Below are positions 1 to 6,208 of a DNA stretch of 6,649 nt, in pieces (position 1 is the first letter of the stretch; each line of letters starts with the position of its first letter). The DNA is taken from positions 1 through 6,649 of the forward strand of contig VBCT01000196.1 in assembly GCA_005882235.1 (NCBI GenBank). Reading direction: 5' to 3'. The position numbers were made by a program, and so were the translations under genes. A model generated the notes under the pieces. That model saw nothing but the letters and a program-made list of their open reading frames with translations, made no database searches and was not told the origin of the DNA. This DNA comes from Betaproteobacteria bacterium (GTDB taxonomy: Bacteria; Pseudomonadota; Gammaproteobacteria; Burkholderiales; SG8-39).

Positions 1-499
1 GGTTCTCCCAGATGTACATCAGCGTCGCGTAGGGCATCTCGTAGCCCGTCAACATCTTCATCTGGCTCGCGAAGAGCCTGTCCTCGAACGACCACTTCGA
101 GGTATCGCCCTGAAAAGTGACGATCATGCGGACGGGGGAATCCTCGCGGTTGCGCCGTGTGTTGTCGGCGCCCGCGATCAGCTCGGGCACTTTCCAGCGC
201 CAGCTGAGAAGGGGAAACTCCCTGGTGTCAACTCGCACGTCCTGCGAAAGACCTGACGCGGAACCGTTGGCGGAGGCCAGGATGACGGTCCGGCCATCCT
301 CCTTGACGAGACTGTACTCGGTGGCTTTTTTGTACTTCCCGACGGTCCAGGCACGCCAGCCCAGTGGCAACGTCTCTCCGGGCTCGCCTGACGAGAACTG
401 GGTGACAGAAGTCATGACGACGACGCGCTCAGGCGAGCGCTCGATCATCGCGCAACCTGCAAGCAGTATTAGCGCCGCTGTGGCATGGGTCCGCGCCAT
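1..499 (-). CDS. DUF3047 family lipoprotein, 3' part missing (window edge)
   Basis: This is the N-terminal 166 codons of a gene that runs off the left end of the window. The start is the ATG complementary to 497-499, with an AAGGGA ribosome-binding site at 507-512, 7 nt upstream; a second purine run (GGAGG) abuts the ATG. The protein opens with a very short lipoprotein signal: charged N-terminus, hydrophobic residues 8-14, and a lipobox LAGC with the lipidated Cys at residue 16. The next residue is Ala, not Asp, which favours outer-membrane sorting. The body resembles DUF3047: GWRAW at 47-51, a TEYSLV strand near 60-65, ASANGSASGL at 75-84, LSWRWKV at 98-104 and MIVTFQGD at 125-132. The family has no established function known to me. 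Roughly the last quarter of the usual length is probably missing. It lies downstream of the FadL-type gene on the same strand, but a terminator hairpin separates them. The family call rests on recognised motifs only. Confidence 0.8.
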   Translation of the reverse strand, partial: MARTHATAALILLAGCAMIERSPERVVVMTSVTQFSSGEPGETLPLGWRAWTVGKYKKATEYSLVKEDGRTVILASANGSASGLSQDVRVDTREFPLLSWRWKVPELIAGADNTRRNREDSPVRMIVTFQGDTSKWSFEDRLFASQMKMLTGYEMPYATLMYIWEN

Positions 500-534
500 C
501 CTCCAGTCCCTTCTCGAGGCGCCGGGAGTGTAGG

Positions 535-568
535 GGAAAATCCGGTGAGCGATTCGTCGCTCACCGGG
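535..568 (-). terminator. Rho-independent terminator of the FadL-family gene
   Basis: An 11-bp perfect stem (542-552 with 557-567) closes a 4-nt loop at 553-556. Read on the minus strand, the stem is followed by A, four T, then C residues (541 down to 533). It sits 33 nt past the stop codon of the FadL-family gene. The T-tract is short, so termination may be partial. Read on the plus strand there is no T-tract, so the hairpin works for the minus strand only. Confidence 0.65.
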
Positions 569-600
569 TCTGCGGGACTGCCTTTCGGCGTCGACGAACT

Positions 601-1866
601 TTAGAAACGGTACGCGAATTGCGCGCCGAGAACGTCGACGGTGCCCTTGTAAGTTCCGACAAGCTGTCCGTTGGCAGCTGCGCTTCCGGCGTTCTGATTG
701 ATGGAAGCGTCCTTGATAAACAGATGCGCGTACCCGAAGTCGAGCGTCCCGTCCTTCGACAACTTGTATTGGCCGCCAACCGACAGCCATATGCGATTGT
801 TGTCGGGCAGCCGTGGAGTGCGATCGGTATCGTTGACAGGTGTTTGGTCGTAGGCGAGGCCCGTCTTGATCGACCAGTCATCGCTATAGCGATAGGTCGC
901 TCCGACGCCGACACGCCACGTGTTCTTGAAGTTCTCGGGCGTGACACTCGGGGGCTGACCGTTACTGGTGACGATCGTCAAATCCTTGATCTTGGCCCAG
1001 CCCGTCCGCGTCGCATCCCCGAGCAAGGTCCACTTCGAGTCGAGCCGATGATTCAACGCGATCGAAAACGTGTCCGGCATCTTGACGTCGAGGTTCGCGT
1101 CGCCGTTCAGGGCGGGAACCGCAGCGACATTCACTGTTCCACTGACGTTATATTTGATCGAAGACCGGTACGAAACCCCGAGTCTCGTATCAGGAGTCGC
1201 CTGAAACATAGCACCGGCGTTGAACCCCCAGGAAGTATCTTTGCCCTTGACGGTAGCGACGCTCTCAGCGCCCGGCCCGATTACGACGGCCCTGCTGAGT
1301 TCGGCGTCGATCTGTTGATAGTTCAAGCCGAAGCCGAAGGACATCTTGTCATCCAGCTTGTACGAGACCGATGGGTTGATGTTGAGGGTACTAATGTTCG
1401 ATTTAATTGCCTGGAACCGGCCCACCCACGTGGGGTCGTACTCTGTTTTCAAGCCAAATGGCACGCCCACGCCGACGCCGACCTTCCAATTCGGCGCAAC
1501 ATCCATCGCAAAGTACACATTCGGAACCGCAGAGAGGTCTCCTGCATCTCCGCCGTTGCCTCCCAGCGAACCAATTCCCGCCGGCGCAGTGGAACCCGAA
1601 TCGCTGAACTTCACGGACAGGTTGATGAGCGCGAGGCCGGCAGAGACCTGCATTCCGCCGGGCAGCAGGCTCATGCCGGCAGGGTTGTAGAAGATGATGC
1701 TCGCATCGTCGGCGGCCGCCGCAGCTCCCGCATATGAGTTAGCCAGGCCGCTTGCGCTCTGCTCGATCAGGGCGAACGCGGAAGCGTGCGCTTGCGAAGC
1801 GCCCCCGGCGAAGGCCCCCGCCACCGCGAGCGAAAGGGCTGTTTTTCTGATCCGGGCACGTTCCAT
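601..1866 (-). CDS. FadL/OmpP1 family outer-membrane transporter
   Basis: The 421-residue protein is a beta-barrel of the outer membrane that lets long-chain fatty acids or other hydrophobic compounds enter by lateral diffusion; the substrate cannot be told from sequence. The ATG at 1864-1866 is chosen over an in-frame ATG 17 codons upstream because an AAGGAGA site lies 5 nt before it and a classical signal peptide follows directly: basic residues 3-8, a hydrophobic core at 10-22, and a likely cut after AHA (residue 28). Family marks are the hatch-region NPAGM at 61-65, PFGL at 136-139, WVGR at 147-150, NINPS at 162-166, and a TPRLPDNNRIW block at 350-360. The chain ends in Tyr-Arg-Phe, the terminal aromatic expected of a barrel handed to the BAM machinery. 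A Gly-rich insert occupies about 91-112. The length is normal for the family. It has its own probable promoter and a terminator, so it is probably transcribed alone. Confidence 0.93.
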   Translation of the reverse strand: MERARIRKTALSLAVAGAFAGGASQAHASAFALIEQSASGLANSYAGAAAAADDASIIFYNPAGMSLLPGGMQVSAGLALINLSVKFSDSGSTAPAGIGSLGGNGGDAGDLSAVPNVYFAMDVAPNWKVGVGVGVPFGLKTEYDPTWVGRFQAIKSNISTLNINPSVSYKLDDKMSFGFGLNYQQIDAELSRAVVIGPGAESVATVKGKDTSWGFNAGAMFQATPDTRLGVSYRSSIKYNVSGTVNVAAVPALNGDANLDVKMPDTFSIALNHRLDSKWTLLGDATRTGWAKIKDLTIVTSNGQPPSVTPENFKNTWRVGVGATYRYSDDWSIKTGLAYDQTPVNDTDRTPRLPDNNRIWLSVGGQYKLSKDGTLDFGYAHLFIKDASINQNAGSAAANGQLVGTYKGTVDVLGAQFAYRF

Positions 1867-1871
1867 GAGAA

Positions 1872-1878
1872 TCTCCTT
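1872..1878 (-). promoter_or_regulatory. Ribosome-binding site that fixes the FadL-family start
   Basis: On the minus strand AAGGAGA lies 5 nt before the ATG at 1864-1866. The upstream in-frame ATG (1915-1917) has no such site and would place 17 non-signal residues ahead of a good signal peptide. Confidence 0.75.
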
Positions 1879-1915
1879 GGGTGTTATTGAGAGCCGAGCT
1901 GTCTTGGCCGCCGAC

Positions 1916-1943
1916 ACGATAGCACAACGTCATAGTCTCGCAA
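1916..1943 (-). promoter_or_regulatory. Possible sigma70 promoter of the FadL-family gene
   Basis: On the minus strand a -35-like TTGCGA (1938-1943) is followed after 16 nt by a -10-like TATCGT (1916-1921) that carries an extended TG one base upstream. It lies in the 122-bp gap between the tyrS stop and the FadL-family start. The upstream ATG candidate at 1915-1917 abuts the -10 box and so would lie ahead of the expected transcription start, which supports the shorter gene. The boxes are only moderate matches. Confidence 0.4.
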
Positions 1944-1988
1944 ATGGGCCGCTGCGAAGGCAAGCTGCCCCGCCCGCGTACCGGCCTC

Positions 1989-3209
1989 TCAGGCGAGGGT
2001 CACCCGCGCGAACTTGCGTTTGCCGACCTGCAACACGACCGTTTCCCCCCGCTTCACGGAAAATCCCTTGTCGGTGACCTTCTCGCCGTCGATGCGCACG
2101 CCGCCCTGCTCGATCATGCGCAGGGCCTCCGACGCGCTGGAGACCAGCTGCGACTCCTTGAGTACCTTCGTGATCGCCATCTCGGGAACTTTGCCCGGTG
2201 TCGATTTACCGTGGACCTTGACTGTAATTTCAGGAATGCCCTCGGGCATCGCGCCATGCTTGAAACGCGCCTCGAAATCGGCCTGGGCGCGCTCCGCCGC
2301 AGCGGCGCCGTGAAAACGAGTGACGATCTCGCGCGCGAGGAGCACCTTGATGTCGCGCGGGTTGCGACCCCCGGAGACCTCCTTCTTCCACTTGGCGAGC
2401 GTTTCCAGGGATTCGAAGGAGAGCAGCTCCAAGTAGCGCCACATCAGCTCATCGGAGATCGACATCAACTTTCCGAAGATCGCTTCCGGGGATTCGTTGA
2501 TACCGACGTAGTTGTCGAGCGACTTCGACATCTTGTCGACGCCGCGTATCCCTTCGAGAAGCGGCATCGTCAGGATGCATTGCTGCGGCTGACCGTAGTG
2601 CTTCTGGAGTTCGCGCCCCACCAGCAGGTTGAACTTCTGGTCAGTTCCCCCGAGTTCGACTTCGGATTTCATCGCTACTGAATCGTACCCCTGCATGAGC
2701 GGGTAGAGAAACTCGTGGATGGCGATGGGCTGCCGGGTCGCATAACGCTTGCCGAAATCGTCGCGCTCGAGCATACGCGCGACCGTCCATTTTCCAGCCA
2801 AGCCTATCAAACCGGCCGCACCCAGCTCGTCGGACCACCTGGAATTGAACAGGACTTCAGTCTTATTGGCGTCCAGGATCTTGAAAACCTGATCTTGATA
2901 GGTTTTCGCGTTCCGCAGTATCTGCTCCCGCGAGAGCGGCGGTCGCGTCGCGTTCTTGCCGCTTGGGTCACCGATCATCCCCGTGAAATCCCCGATCAGA
3001 AACTGGACGTGATGGCCCAAGTCCTGAAACTGGCGCAGCTTGTTGATCACCACCGTGTGACCGAGATGCAGGTCGGGCGCAGTCGGGTCCAGGCCGAGCT
3101 TCACTCGCAGCGGCCGTCCGGATTTGAGCTTTTCGCGCAACTCGGCCTCGACGATCAGTTCATCGCAGCCGCGCTTGATGACTCTCAGTTGGTGGTCGAT
3201 GTCGCTCAT
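1989..3209 (-). CDS. tyrS: Tyrosyl-tRNA synthetase (KMSKS type, with S4 domain)
   Basis: This cytoplasmic class I synthetase joins tyrosine to tRNA-Tyr with ATP. The 406 residues are full length. The Rossmann catalytic domain covers about 1-270: the HIGH-like motif is HLGH at 48-51, a GDFTGMIGDPSG block is at 73-84, YPLMQGYD is at 169-176, GGTDQKFN is at 187-194, and KMSKS is intact at 226-230. The exact KMSKS marks the type-2 form; the E. coli form has KFGKT-like residues there. Residues from about 340 to the end form an S4 RNA-binding domain (SEALRMIEQGGVRIDGEKV region) that contacts the tRNA. The start ATG at 3207-3209 has no clear Shine-Dalgarno site, but the N-terminus fits the family. 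The gene is divergent from the M23 peptidase. I see no T-box or other leader structure in the 65 bp upstream and no convincing terminator downstream. Confidence 0.97.
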   Translation of the reverse strand: MSDIDHQLRVIKRGCDELIVEAELREKLKSGRPLRVKLGLDPTAPDLHLGHTVVINKLRQFQDLGHHVQFLIGDFTGMIGDPSGKNATRPPLSREQILRNAKTYQDQVFKILDANKTEVLFNSRWSDELGAAGLIGLAGKWTVARMLERDDFGKRYATRQPIAIHEFLYPLMQGYDSVAMKSEVELGGTDQKFNLLVGRELQKHYGQPQQCILTMPLLEGIRGVDKMSKSLDNYVGINESPEAIFGKLMSISDELMWRYLELLSFESLETLAKWKKEVSGGRNPRDIKVLLAREIVTRFHGAAAAERAQADFEARFKHGAMPEGIPEITVKVHGKSTPGKVPEMAITKVLKESQLVSSASEALRMIEQGGVRIDGEKVTDKGFSVKRGETVVLQVGKRKFARVTLA

Positions 3210-3274
3210 GGGTGTGCGGATGGCTGATCGAGCGTTTATTTGTTAGACTTTTTTGATTCAACCCGCTGCCGATC
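3210..3274. promoter_or_regulatory. Divergent tyrS / M23 peptidase promoter region
   Basis: This 65-bp gap separates the two start codons and must hold at least the tyrS promoter. Its centre (3235-3260) is AT-rich, unlike its surroundings. On the minus strand TTGAAT (3257-3262) with a TAAACG-like box 17 nt on is the best weak pair toward tyrS; no convincing pair faces the peptidase. A 9-bp imperfect dyad (3226-3234 with 3264-3274, 2-nt bulge) spans the AT-rich centre. No Shine-Dalgarno site is evident for either gene. Confidence 0.4.
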
Positions 3275-4567
3275 ATGCATAACGACGAGATTGGAATTGT
3301 AACGCGCTCCGGCGGAAGGCGCCTCCGATGGCTGGCGGTCGCCGTGCCGCTGTTCGGCGTGGTGGCTGCATTCGGCATGGTCGAGCACGTGCCGGAACCG
3401 ATTCCCGTCCGGATTGTCATCGAGCCGCTCGCCCTGTCCGCGACCTCGGTCGGCGACTCGGGAACGATCATTTACTTTCAGGAAGATCGCTTCAAACGCA
3501 GCGACACACTGGCCACCCTGATCGAGCGGCTCGGGGCCGATGAGGACGAAGCAGCGACACTTCTGCGCTCTTCGCGTGCCGCGCGGCCGTTCCGCCTTCT
3601 GCTTCCCGGAACGACCGTCCAAGCAAGAGTCGACGAGGTCGGCAGACTGCGCTCGATATCGTTCCTCACCGACAGGGACACGCTTCTCTCGGTGGATCGC
3701 CTGGGCGACAGCTTCAGCAGATTCGAGCAGCAGGCCGATGTGGCGCGCGGAATAGAGATGAGATCAGGTGAGATCAAGACCTCGCTCTTCGCAGCGACCG
3801 ATGCGGCGGGGATTCCGGACGGAATTGCGGTCCAGCTTGCAGACATCTTTGGAGGCGACGTGGATTTTCATCGCGATCTGCGGCGCGGGGACCATTTTGG
3901 GGTCGTTTTCGAAACTTTCTACCACGGCGGCAAAACGATCAGATTCGGGCGAGTTCTCGCGGCCGACTTCTACAGCCAGAGGAAGACCTACCGCGCGGTC
4001 TGGTTTCAGGATCCCTGGGAAAGGGGCGGCTATTACACACCGGACGGCGAGAACCTGCGCAAGGTATTTCTACGCTCGCCCCTCGAATTCTCGCGTGTCA
4101 CCTCGGGATTCGGCCTGCGCCGGCACCCGATTTTCCAGCAGTGGCGCGCACATCAGGGGGTCGACTACGGAGCCCCGATCGGAACAAGGGTGAAGTCGAC
4201 CGGTGACGGTGTCGTCTCGTTCGCGGGACGGCGGAACGGGTACGGAAACCTCATCGTGCTCAGGCACCACGGGGGATACAGTACGTACTACGCACACCTG
4301 AGGAATTTCGCACTGGGGTTGAGGGCGGGCAGGCGCGTCGTTCAAGGCGAAATCATCGGATACGTCGGGCAAACCGGCTGGGCCAGCGGCCCCCACCTTC
4401 ACTACGAATTCCACCTCCACAACCAGAACCGCAATCCGCTGACCATGGCGTTCCCGACAGCACAGCCGATTCTCGCAATCGAACTGGCCGCGTTCAGGCG
4501 TACCGCCGAGCCGGTCATCGCGCGACTGGATCTTTTGAAAAGCGGCGACCTAGCCCTGCTCGAGTGA
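3275..4567 (+). CDS. M23 family murein endopeptidase, membrane-anchored (MepM-like)
   Basis: The 430-residue zinc peptidase is predicted to cut peptide cross-links in peptidoglycan from the periplasmic side of the inner membrane. A basic N-terminus (residues 11-18) and one hydrophobic segment (about 19-36) form an uncleaved anchor. Residues 60-140 look like the first accessory domain of the MepM/Csd3 group, and 160-265 the second, opening with a SGEIKTSLFAA stretch. The LytM/M23 catalytic domain covers about 270-395. Zinc ligands are H293 and D297 (HQGVD) and H376; catalytic histidines are H341 (YYAHL) and H374 (PHLHYE). None is missing, so it should be active, unlike degenerate activators such as EnvC or NlpD. 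The ATG at 3275 is used because a stop lies in frame at 3254-3256 and no better start intervenes. The stop overlaps anmK, suggesting one transcript. The exact cross-link cleaved cannot be read from sequence. Confidence 0.92.
   Translation: MHNDEIGIVTRSGGRRLRWLAVAVPLFGVVAAFGMVEHVPEPIPVRIVIEPLALSATSVGDSGTIIYFQEDRFKRSDTLATLIERLGADEDEAATLLRSSRAARPFRLLLPGTTVQARVDEVGRLRSISFLTDRDTLLSVDRLGDSFSRFEQQADVARGIEMRSGEIKTSLFAATDAAGIPDGIAVQLADIFGGDVDFHRDLRRGDHFGVVFETFYHGGKTIRFGRVLAADFYSQRKTYRAVWFQDPWERGGYYTPDGENLRKVFLRSPLEFSRVTSGFGLRRHPIFQQWRAHQGVDYGAPIGTRVKSTGDGVVSFAGRRNGYGNLIVLRHHGGYSTYYAHLRNFALGLRAGRRVVQGEIIGYVGQTGWASGPHLHYEFHLHNQNRNPLTMAFPTAQPILAIELAAFRRTAEPVIARLDLLKSGDLALLE
4539..4554. repeat. 16-nt direct repeat, copy 1 (3' end of the peptidase gene)
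   Basis: AAAGCGGCGACCTAGC occurs here and, identically and in the same orientation, at 5711-5726. This copy codes for part of the peptidase C-terminus (KSGDLA) and ends 9 nt before the anmK start codon. The bases on both sides differ between copies. Confidence 0.85.
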
Positions 4568-5676
4568 GCGGTTCCACGAGATCAGCATCTTCCGGGATCT
4601 ACATCGGTTTGATGTCGGGCACGAGCCTCGACGGCGTCGATTCGGTGCTCGTCGATCTGCGGGGCCGGCCCTTTCTTCTGGGGGCCGCGTTTCTACCGTA
4701 TCCGAAGAGCCTGAAAGCGACTTTGCTTGCCCTGCACGAGACATCCCGCGACGAGCTGCATCGTGCAGCGCTTGCAGGGATTGAACTCTCGAGGCTATAT
4801 GCGAAGGCAGCCGATCGCCTGCTTGAGAAACACGGCATCCCCGCGCGAAACGTATCCGCCATCGGTTGTCATGGGCAGACAGTGCGTCATCGGCCGGGCT
4901 CCGGGTACAGCTTGCAGCTCGGCAATCCTGCGTGGCTTGCAGAGCGCACCGGCATCAGGGTGGTCGCCGACTTCAGGAGCCGCGACATCGCTGCGGGCGG
5001 ACAGGGCGCGCCGCTTGTACCTGCGTTTCATGCGGCTGTTTTCCGGGACTCGCGCCGCCACCGCGTCATCGCCAATCTCGGCGGCATAGCCAATCTGACC
5101 GATCTTCCCCGCGAGGGACCCGTAACAGGCTTCGACACGGGACCCGGCAACGTTCTGCTCGACGCCTGGATGCGTGAGCGATTCGGCCACGATTTCGATC
5201 GCGGCGGGGCGCTTGCCGCTCGGGGACGGCCGGTTGCACCCTTACTGAAGAGGCTACTTGCGGATCCCTATTTTCACCGTTCACCGCCCAAGAGCACGGG
5301 CCGAGATCACTTCAGTTCCGATTGGCTACATCGGTTCGGCGTCGGAAGGCACGCGGCCGGGGACGTGCAAACCACGTTGGCCGAGCTCACGGCGCGCAGT
5401 GTCGCAAAGGCCATTGCAAAGTACTGCCCAGGCGCAGAGGAGGTTTACTTGTGCGGTGGTGGAGTACGCAACTACGACCTGGTGATGCGCATCACGCGGG
5501 AACTACCCGGCATGAAAATCGCCTCGACCGAGCGGCTCGGAATTCATCCGGACTGGGTGGAAGCGATGGCCTTTGCCTGGCTCGCACGGCGGGCGCTGAA
5601 GGGAGAGACCGGAAATCTTCCCGAAGTCACCGGTGCGAAGAGCCCGCGGGTGCTCGGTGCGATTTACGCGGCTTGA
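4564..5676 (+). CDS. anmK: Anhydro-N-acetylmuramic acid kinase
   Basis: AnmK is a cytoplasmic enzyme of murein recycling. It opens the 1,6-anhydro ring of anhydroMurNAc and phosphorylates it with ATP, giving MurNAc-6-phosphate. The 370 residues match the family's usual length. Visible blocks are the phosphate-binding GLMSGTSLDGVD (15-26), GCHGQTVRH (101-109), VADFRSRDIAAGGQGAPLVP (134-153), NLGGIANLT (171-179), GFDTGPGN (189-196, whose D191 matches the proposed catalytic Asp), PPKSTGRDHF (241-250) and CGGGVRN (297-303). All key motifs are intact. The start is a GTG whose last two bases, with the next A, form the peptidase stop: a 4-nt GTGA overlap. No Shine-Dalgarno site precedes it, and the next in-frame ATG lies inside the GLMSGTS motif, too late to serve. 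Translation is therefore probably coupled to the peptidase gene, which fits a shared role in murein turnover. Confidence 0.96.
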   Translation: MSGSTRSASSGIYIGLMSGTSLDGVDSVLVDLRGRPFLLGAAFLPYPKSLKATLLALHETSRDELHRAALAGIELSRLYAKAADRLLEKHGIPARNVSAIGCHGQTVRHRPGSGYSLQLGNPAWLAERTGIRVVADFRSRDIAAGGQGAPLVPAFHAAVFRDSRRHRVIANLGGIANLTDLPREGPVTGFDTGPGNVLLDAWMRERFGHDFDRGGALAARGRPVAPLLKRLLADPYFHRSPPKSTGRDHFSSDWLHRFGVGRHAAGDVQTTLAELTARSVAKAIAKYCPGAEEVYLCGGGVRNYDLVMRITRELPGMKIASTERLGIHPDWVEAMAFAWLARRALKGETGNLPEVTGAKSPRVLGAIYAA

Positions 5677-5692
5677 TCCACGGCGAGCTTTT

Positions 5693-5736
5693 GCGAAAAA
5701 ACCCAAAAACAAAGCGGCGACCTAGCGCCCCCGCTT
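5693..5736 (-). terminator. Rho-independent terminator of erpA
   Basis: An imperfect GC-rich hairpin (arms 5712-5717 and 5731-5736, with an alternative GGCG/CGCC inner stem) lies about 17 nt beyond the erpA stop. On the minus strand it is followed by TGTTTTTGGGTTTTTT (5711 down to 5696). Read on the plus strand it has no T-run, so it serves erpA, not anmK. It contains the second copy of the 16-nt repeat. Confidence 0.65.
5711..5726. repeat. 16-nt direct repeat, copy 2 (inside the erpA terminator)
   Basis: This copy is identical to 4539-4554. It is non-coding and forms one arm and the loop of the erpA terminator hairpin, 34 nt after the anmK stop codon. The two copies thus bracket anmK, 1172 bp apart start to start. 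Confidence 0.85.
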
Positions 5737-5752
5737 CAGGATCCCAATGGAC

Positions 5753-6091
5753 TTATGCGGAGAAAGACGAACCGCAACCGCAGGTGCTCGTCGCGTTGGG
5801 GTTTTTGATGACGAACTGCGCACCCTCGAGGCCTTCGGTGTAGTCGATCTCGGCGCCGACGAGATACTGGTCGATGAGCAACATCACACCGTTTTTCTCC
5901 ATCACCGTGTCGTCGTCGCTCTTTACTTCGTCGAAAGTAAATCCGTATTGAAATCCGGAGCAGCCGCCGCCGGTCACAAACACGCGCAGCTTCAATTCGG
6001 TATTGCCTTCCTCGTCAATCAATTGCTTGACTTTGTTGGCGGCGCTGTCGGTGAAAACAAGCGGGGCGGGCATCTCTGCGACTGCATTCAT
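5753..6091 (-). CDS. erpA: Iron-sulfur cluster insertion protein ErpA
   Basis: ErpA is an A-type carrier that receives Fe-S clusters from the assembly scaffold and hands them to target enzymes, such as those of respiration and isoprenoid synthesis. The 112 residues are the normal length. The three cluster ligands are present: C44 in GGGCSGFQYGF, and C104 and C106 in the C-terminal CGCGSSF. The LVFTDSAANKVKQLI start and the IDYTEGLEGAQFVIKNPNA segment are typical of ErpA rather than IscA or SufA, although A-type carriers are close relatives. The ATG at 6089-6091 has AGGAG 7 nt upstream (6099-6103). The gene has its own near-consensus promoter and a terminator, so it can be expressed alone; the bactofilin gene lies upstream on the same strand, 117 bp away. 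It converges with anmK. No isc or suf genes are in the window. Confidence 0.96.
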   Translation of the reverse strand: MNAVAEMPAPLVFTDSAANKVKQLIDEEGNTELKLRVFVTGGGCSGFQYGFTFDEVKSDDDTVMEKNGVMLLIDQYLVGAEIDYTEGLEGAQFVIKNPNATSTCGCGSSFSA

Positions 6092-6098
6092 GGCTCAA

Positions 6099-6103
6099 CT
6101 CCT
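6099..6103 (-). promoter_or_regulatory. Ribosome-binding site of erpA
   Basis: AGGAG on the minus strand, 7 nt before the erpA ATG; a good match at standard spacing. Confidence 0.8.
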
Positions 6104-6115
6104 GTTGCAAACCCC

Positions 6116-6144
6116 ATTATCGGGCCGGGACCTGACGCGGTCAA
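6116..6144 (-). promoter_or_regulatory. erpA: Sigma70-type promoter of erpA
   Basis: On the minus strand a -35 box TTGACC (6139-6144) is followed after exactly 17 nt by a -10 box GATAAT (6116-6121); each box matches the consensus at five of six positions. Transcription would begin near 6109, giving a leader of only about 18 nt that still holds the AGGAG site. This is the best promoter match I found in the window. Confidence 0.7.
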
Positions 6145-6208
6145 CCGCGCCAGCCAGCTACATGGGGCTGCGGCACCGGTATTCAAGCCAGAAGAAGTCA
6201 TTACCACC

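Noticed and set aside
117..533. Plus-strand reading frame opposite the DUF3047 lipoprotein
   Set aside because: The minus strand gives a lipobox and DUF3047 motifs; the plus product is low-complexity Arg/Ser-rich sequence that reads into the terminator region.
619..1737. Long plus-strand reading frame (372 codons) opposite the FadL-family gene
   Set aside because: Its product resembles no family and is rich in Arg, Asp and Val without domain character. The minus-strand gene has a signal peptide, family motifs, a ribosome-binding site and a terminator. High-GC genes commonly leave such open antisense frames.
1867..1917. Earlier in-frame ATG for the FadL-family gene
   Set aside because: It lacks a ribosome-binding site, abuts the candidate -10 box, and would put 17 extra residues ahead of a normal signal peptide.
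1944..2681. Plus-strand reading frame (245 codons) opposite tyrS
   Set aside because: It is antisense to well-conserved tyrS sequence, has no recognisable domain or ribosome-binding site, and is best explained by codon bias of the real gene.
3210..3274. T-box or other tRNA-sensing leader upstream of tyrS
   Set aside because: The gap is only 65 bp with no specifier stem or antiterminator, and T-boxes are not expected in proteobacteria.
3760..3780. GAGATCA occurring twice 10 nt apart
   Set aside because: Short, inside the peptidase coding sequence, and explained by the codons for Arg-Ser-Gly-Glu-Ile-Lys.
6145..6208. Possible terminator between the bactofilin gene and erpA
   Set aside because: Only weak pairings (CAGCC with GGCTG) are present and no T-run follows them on the minus strand.
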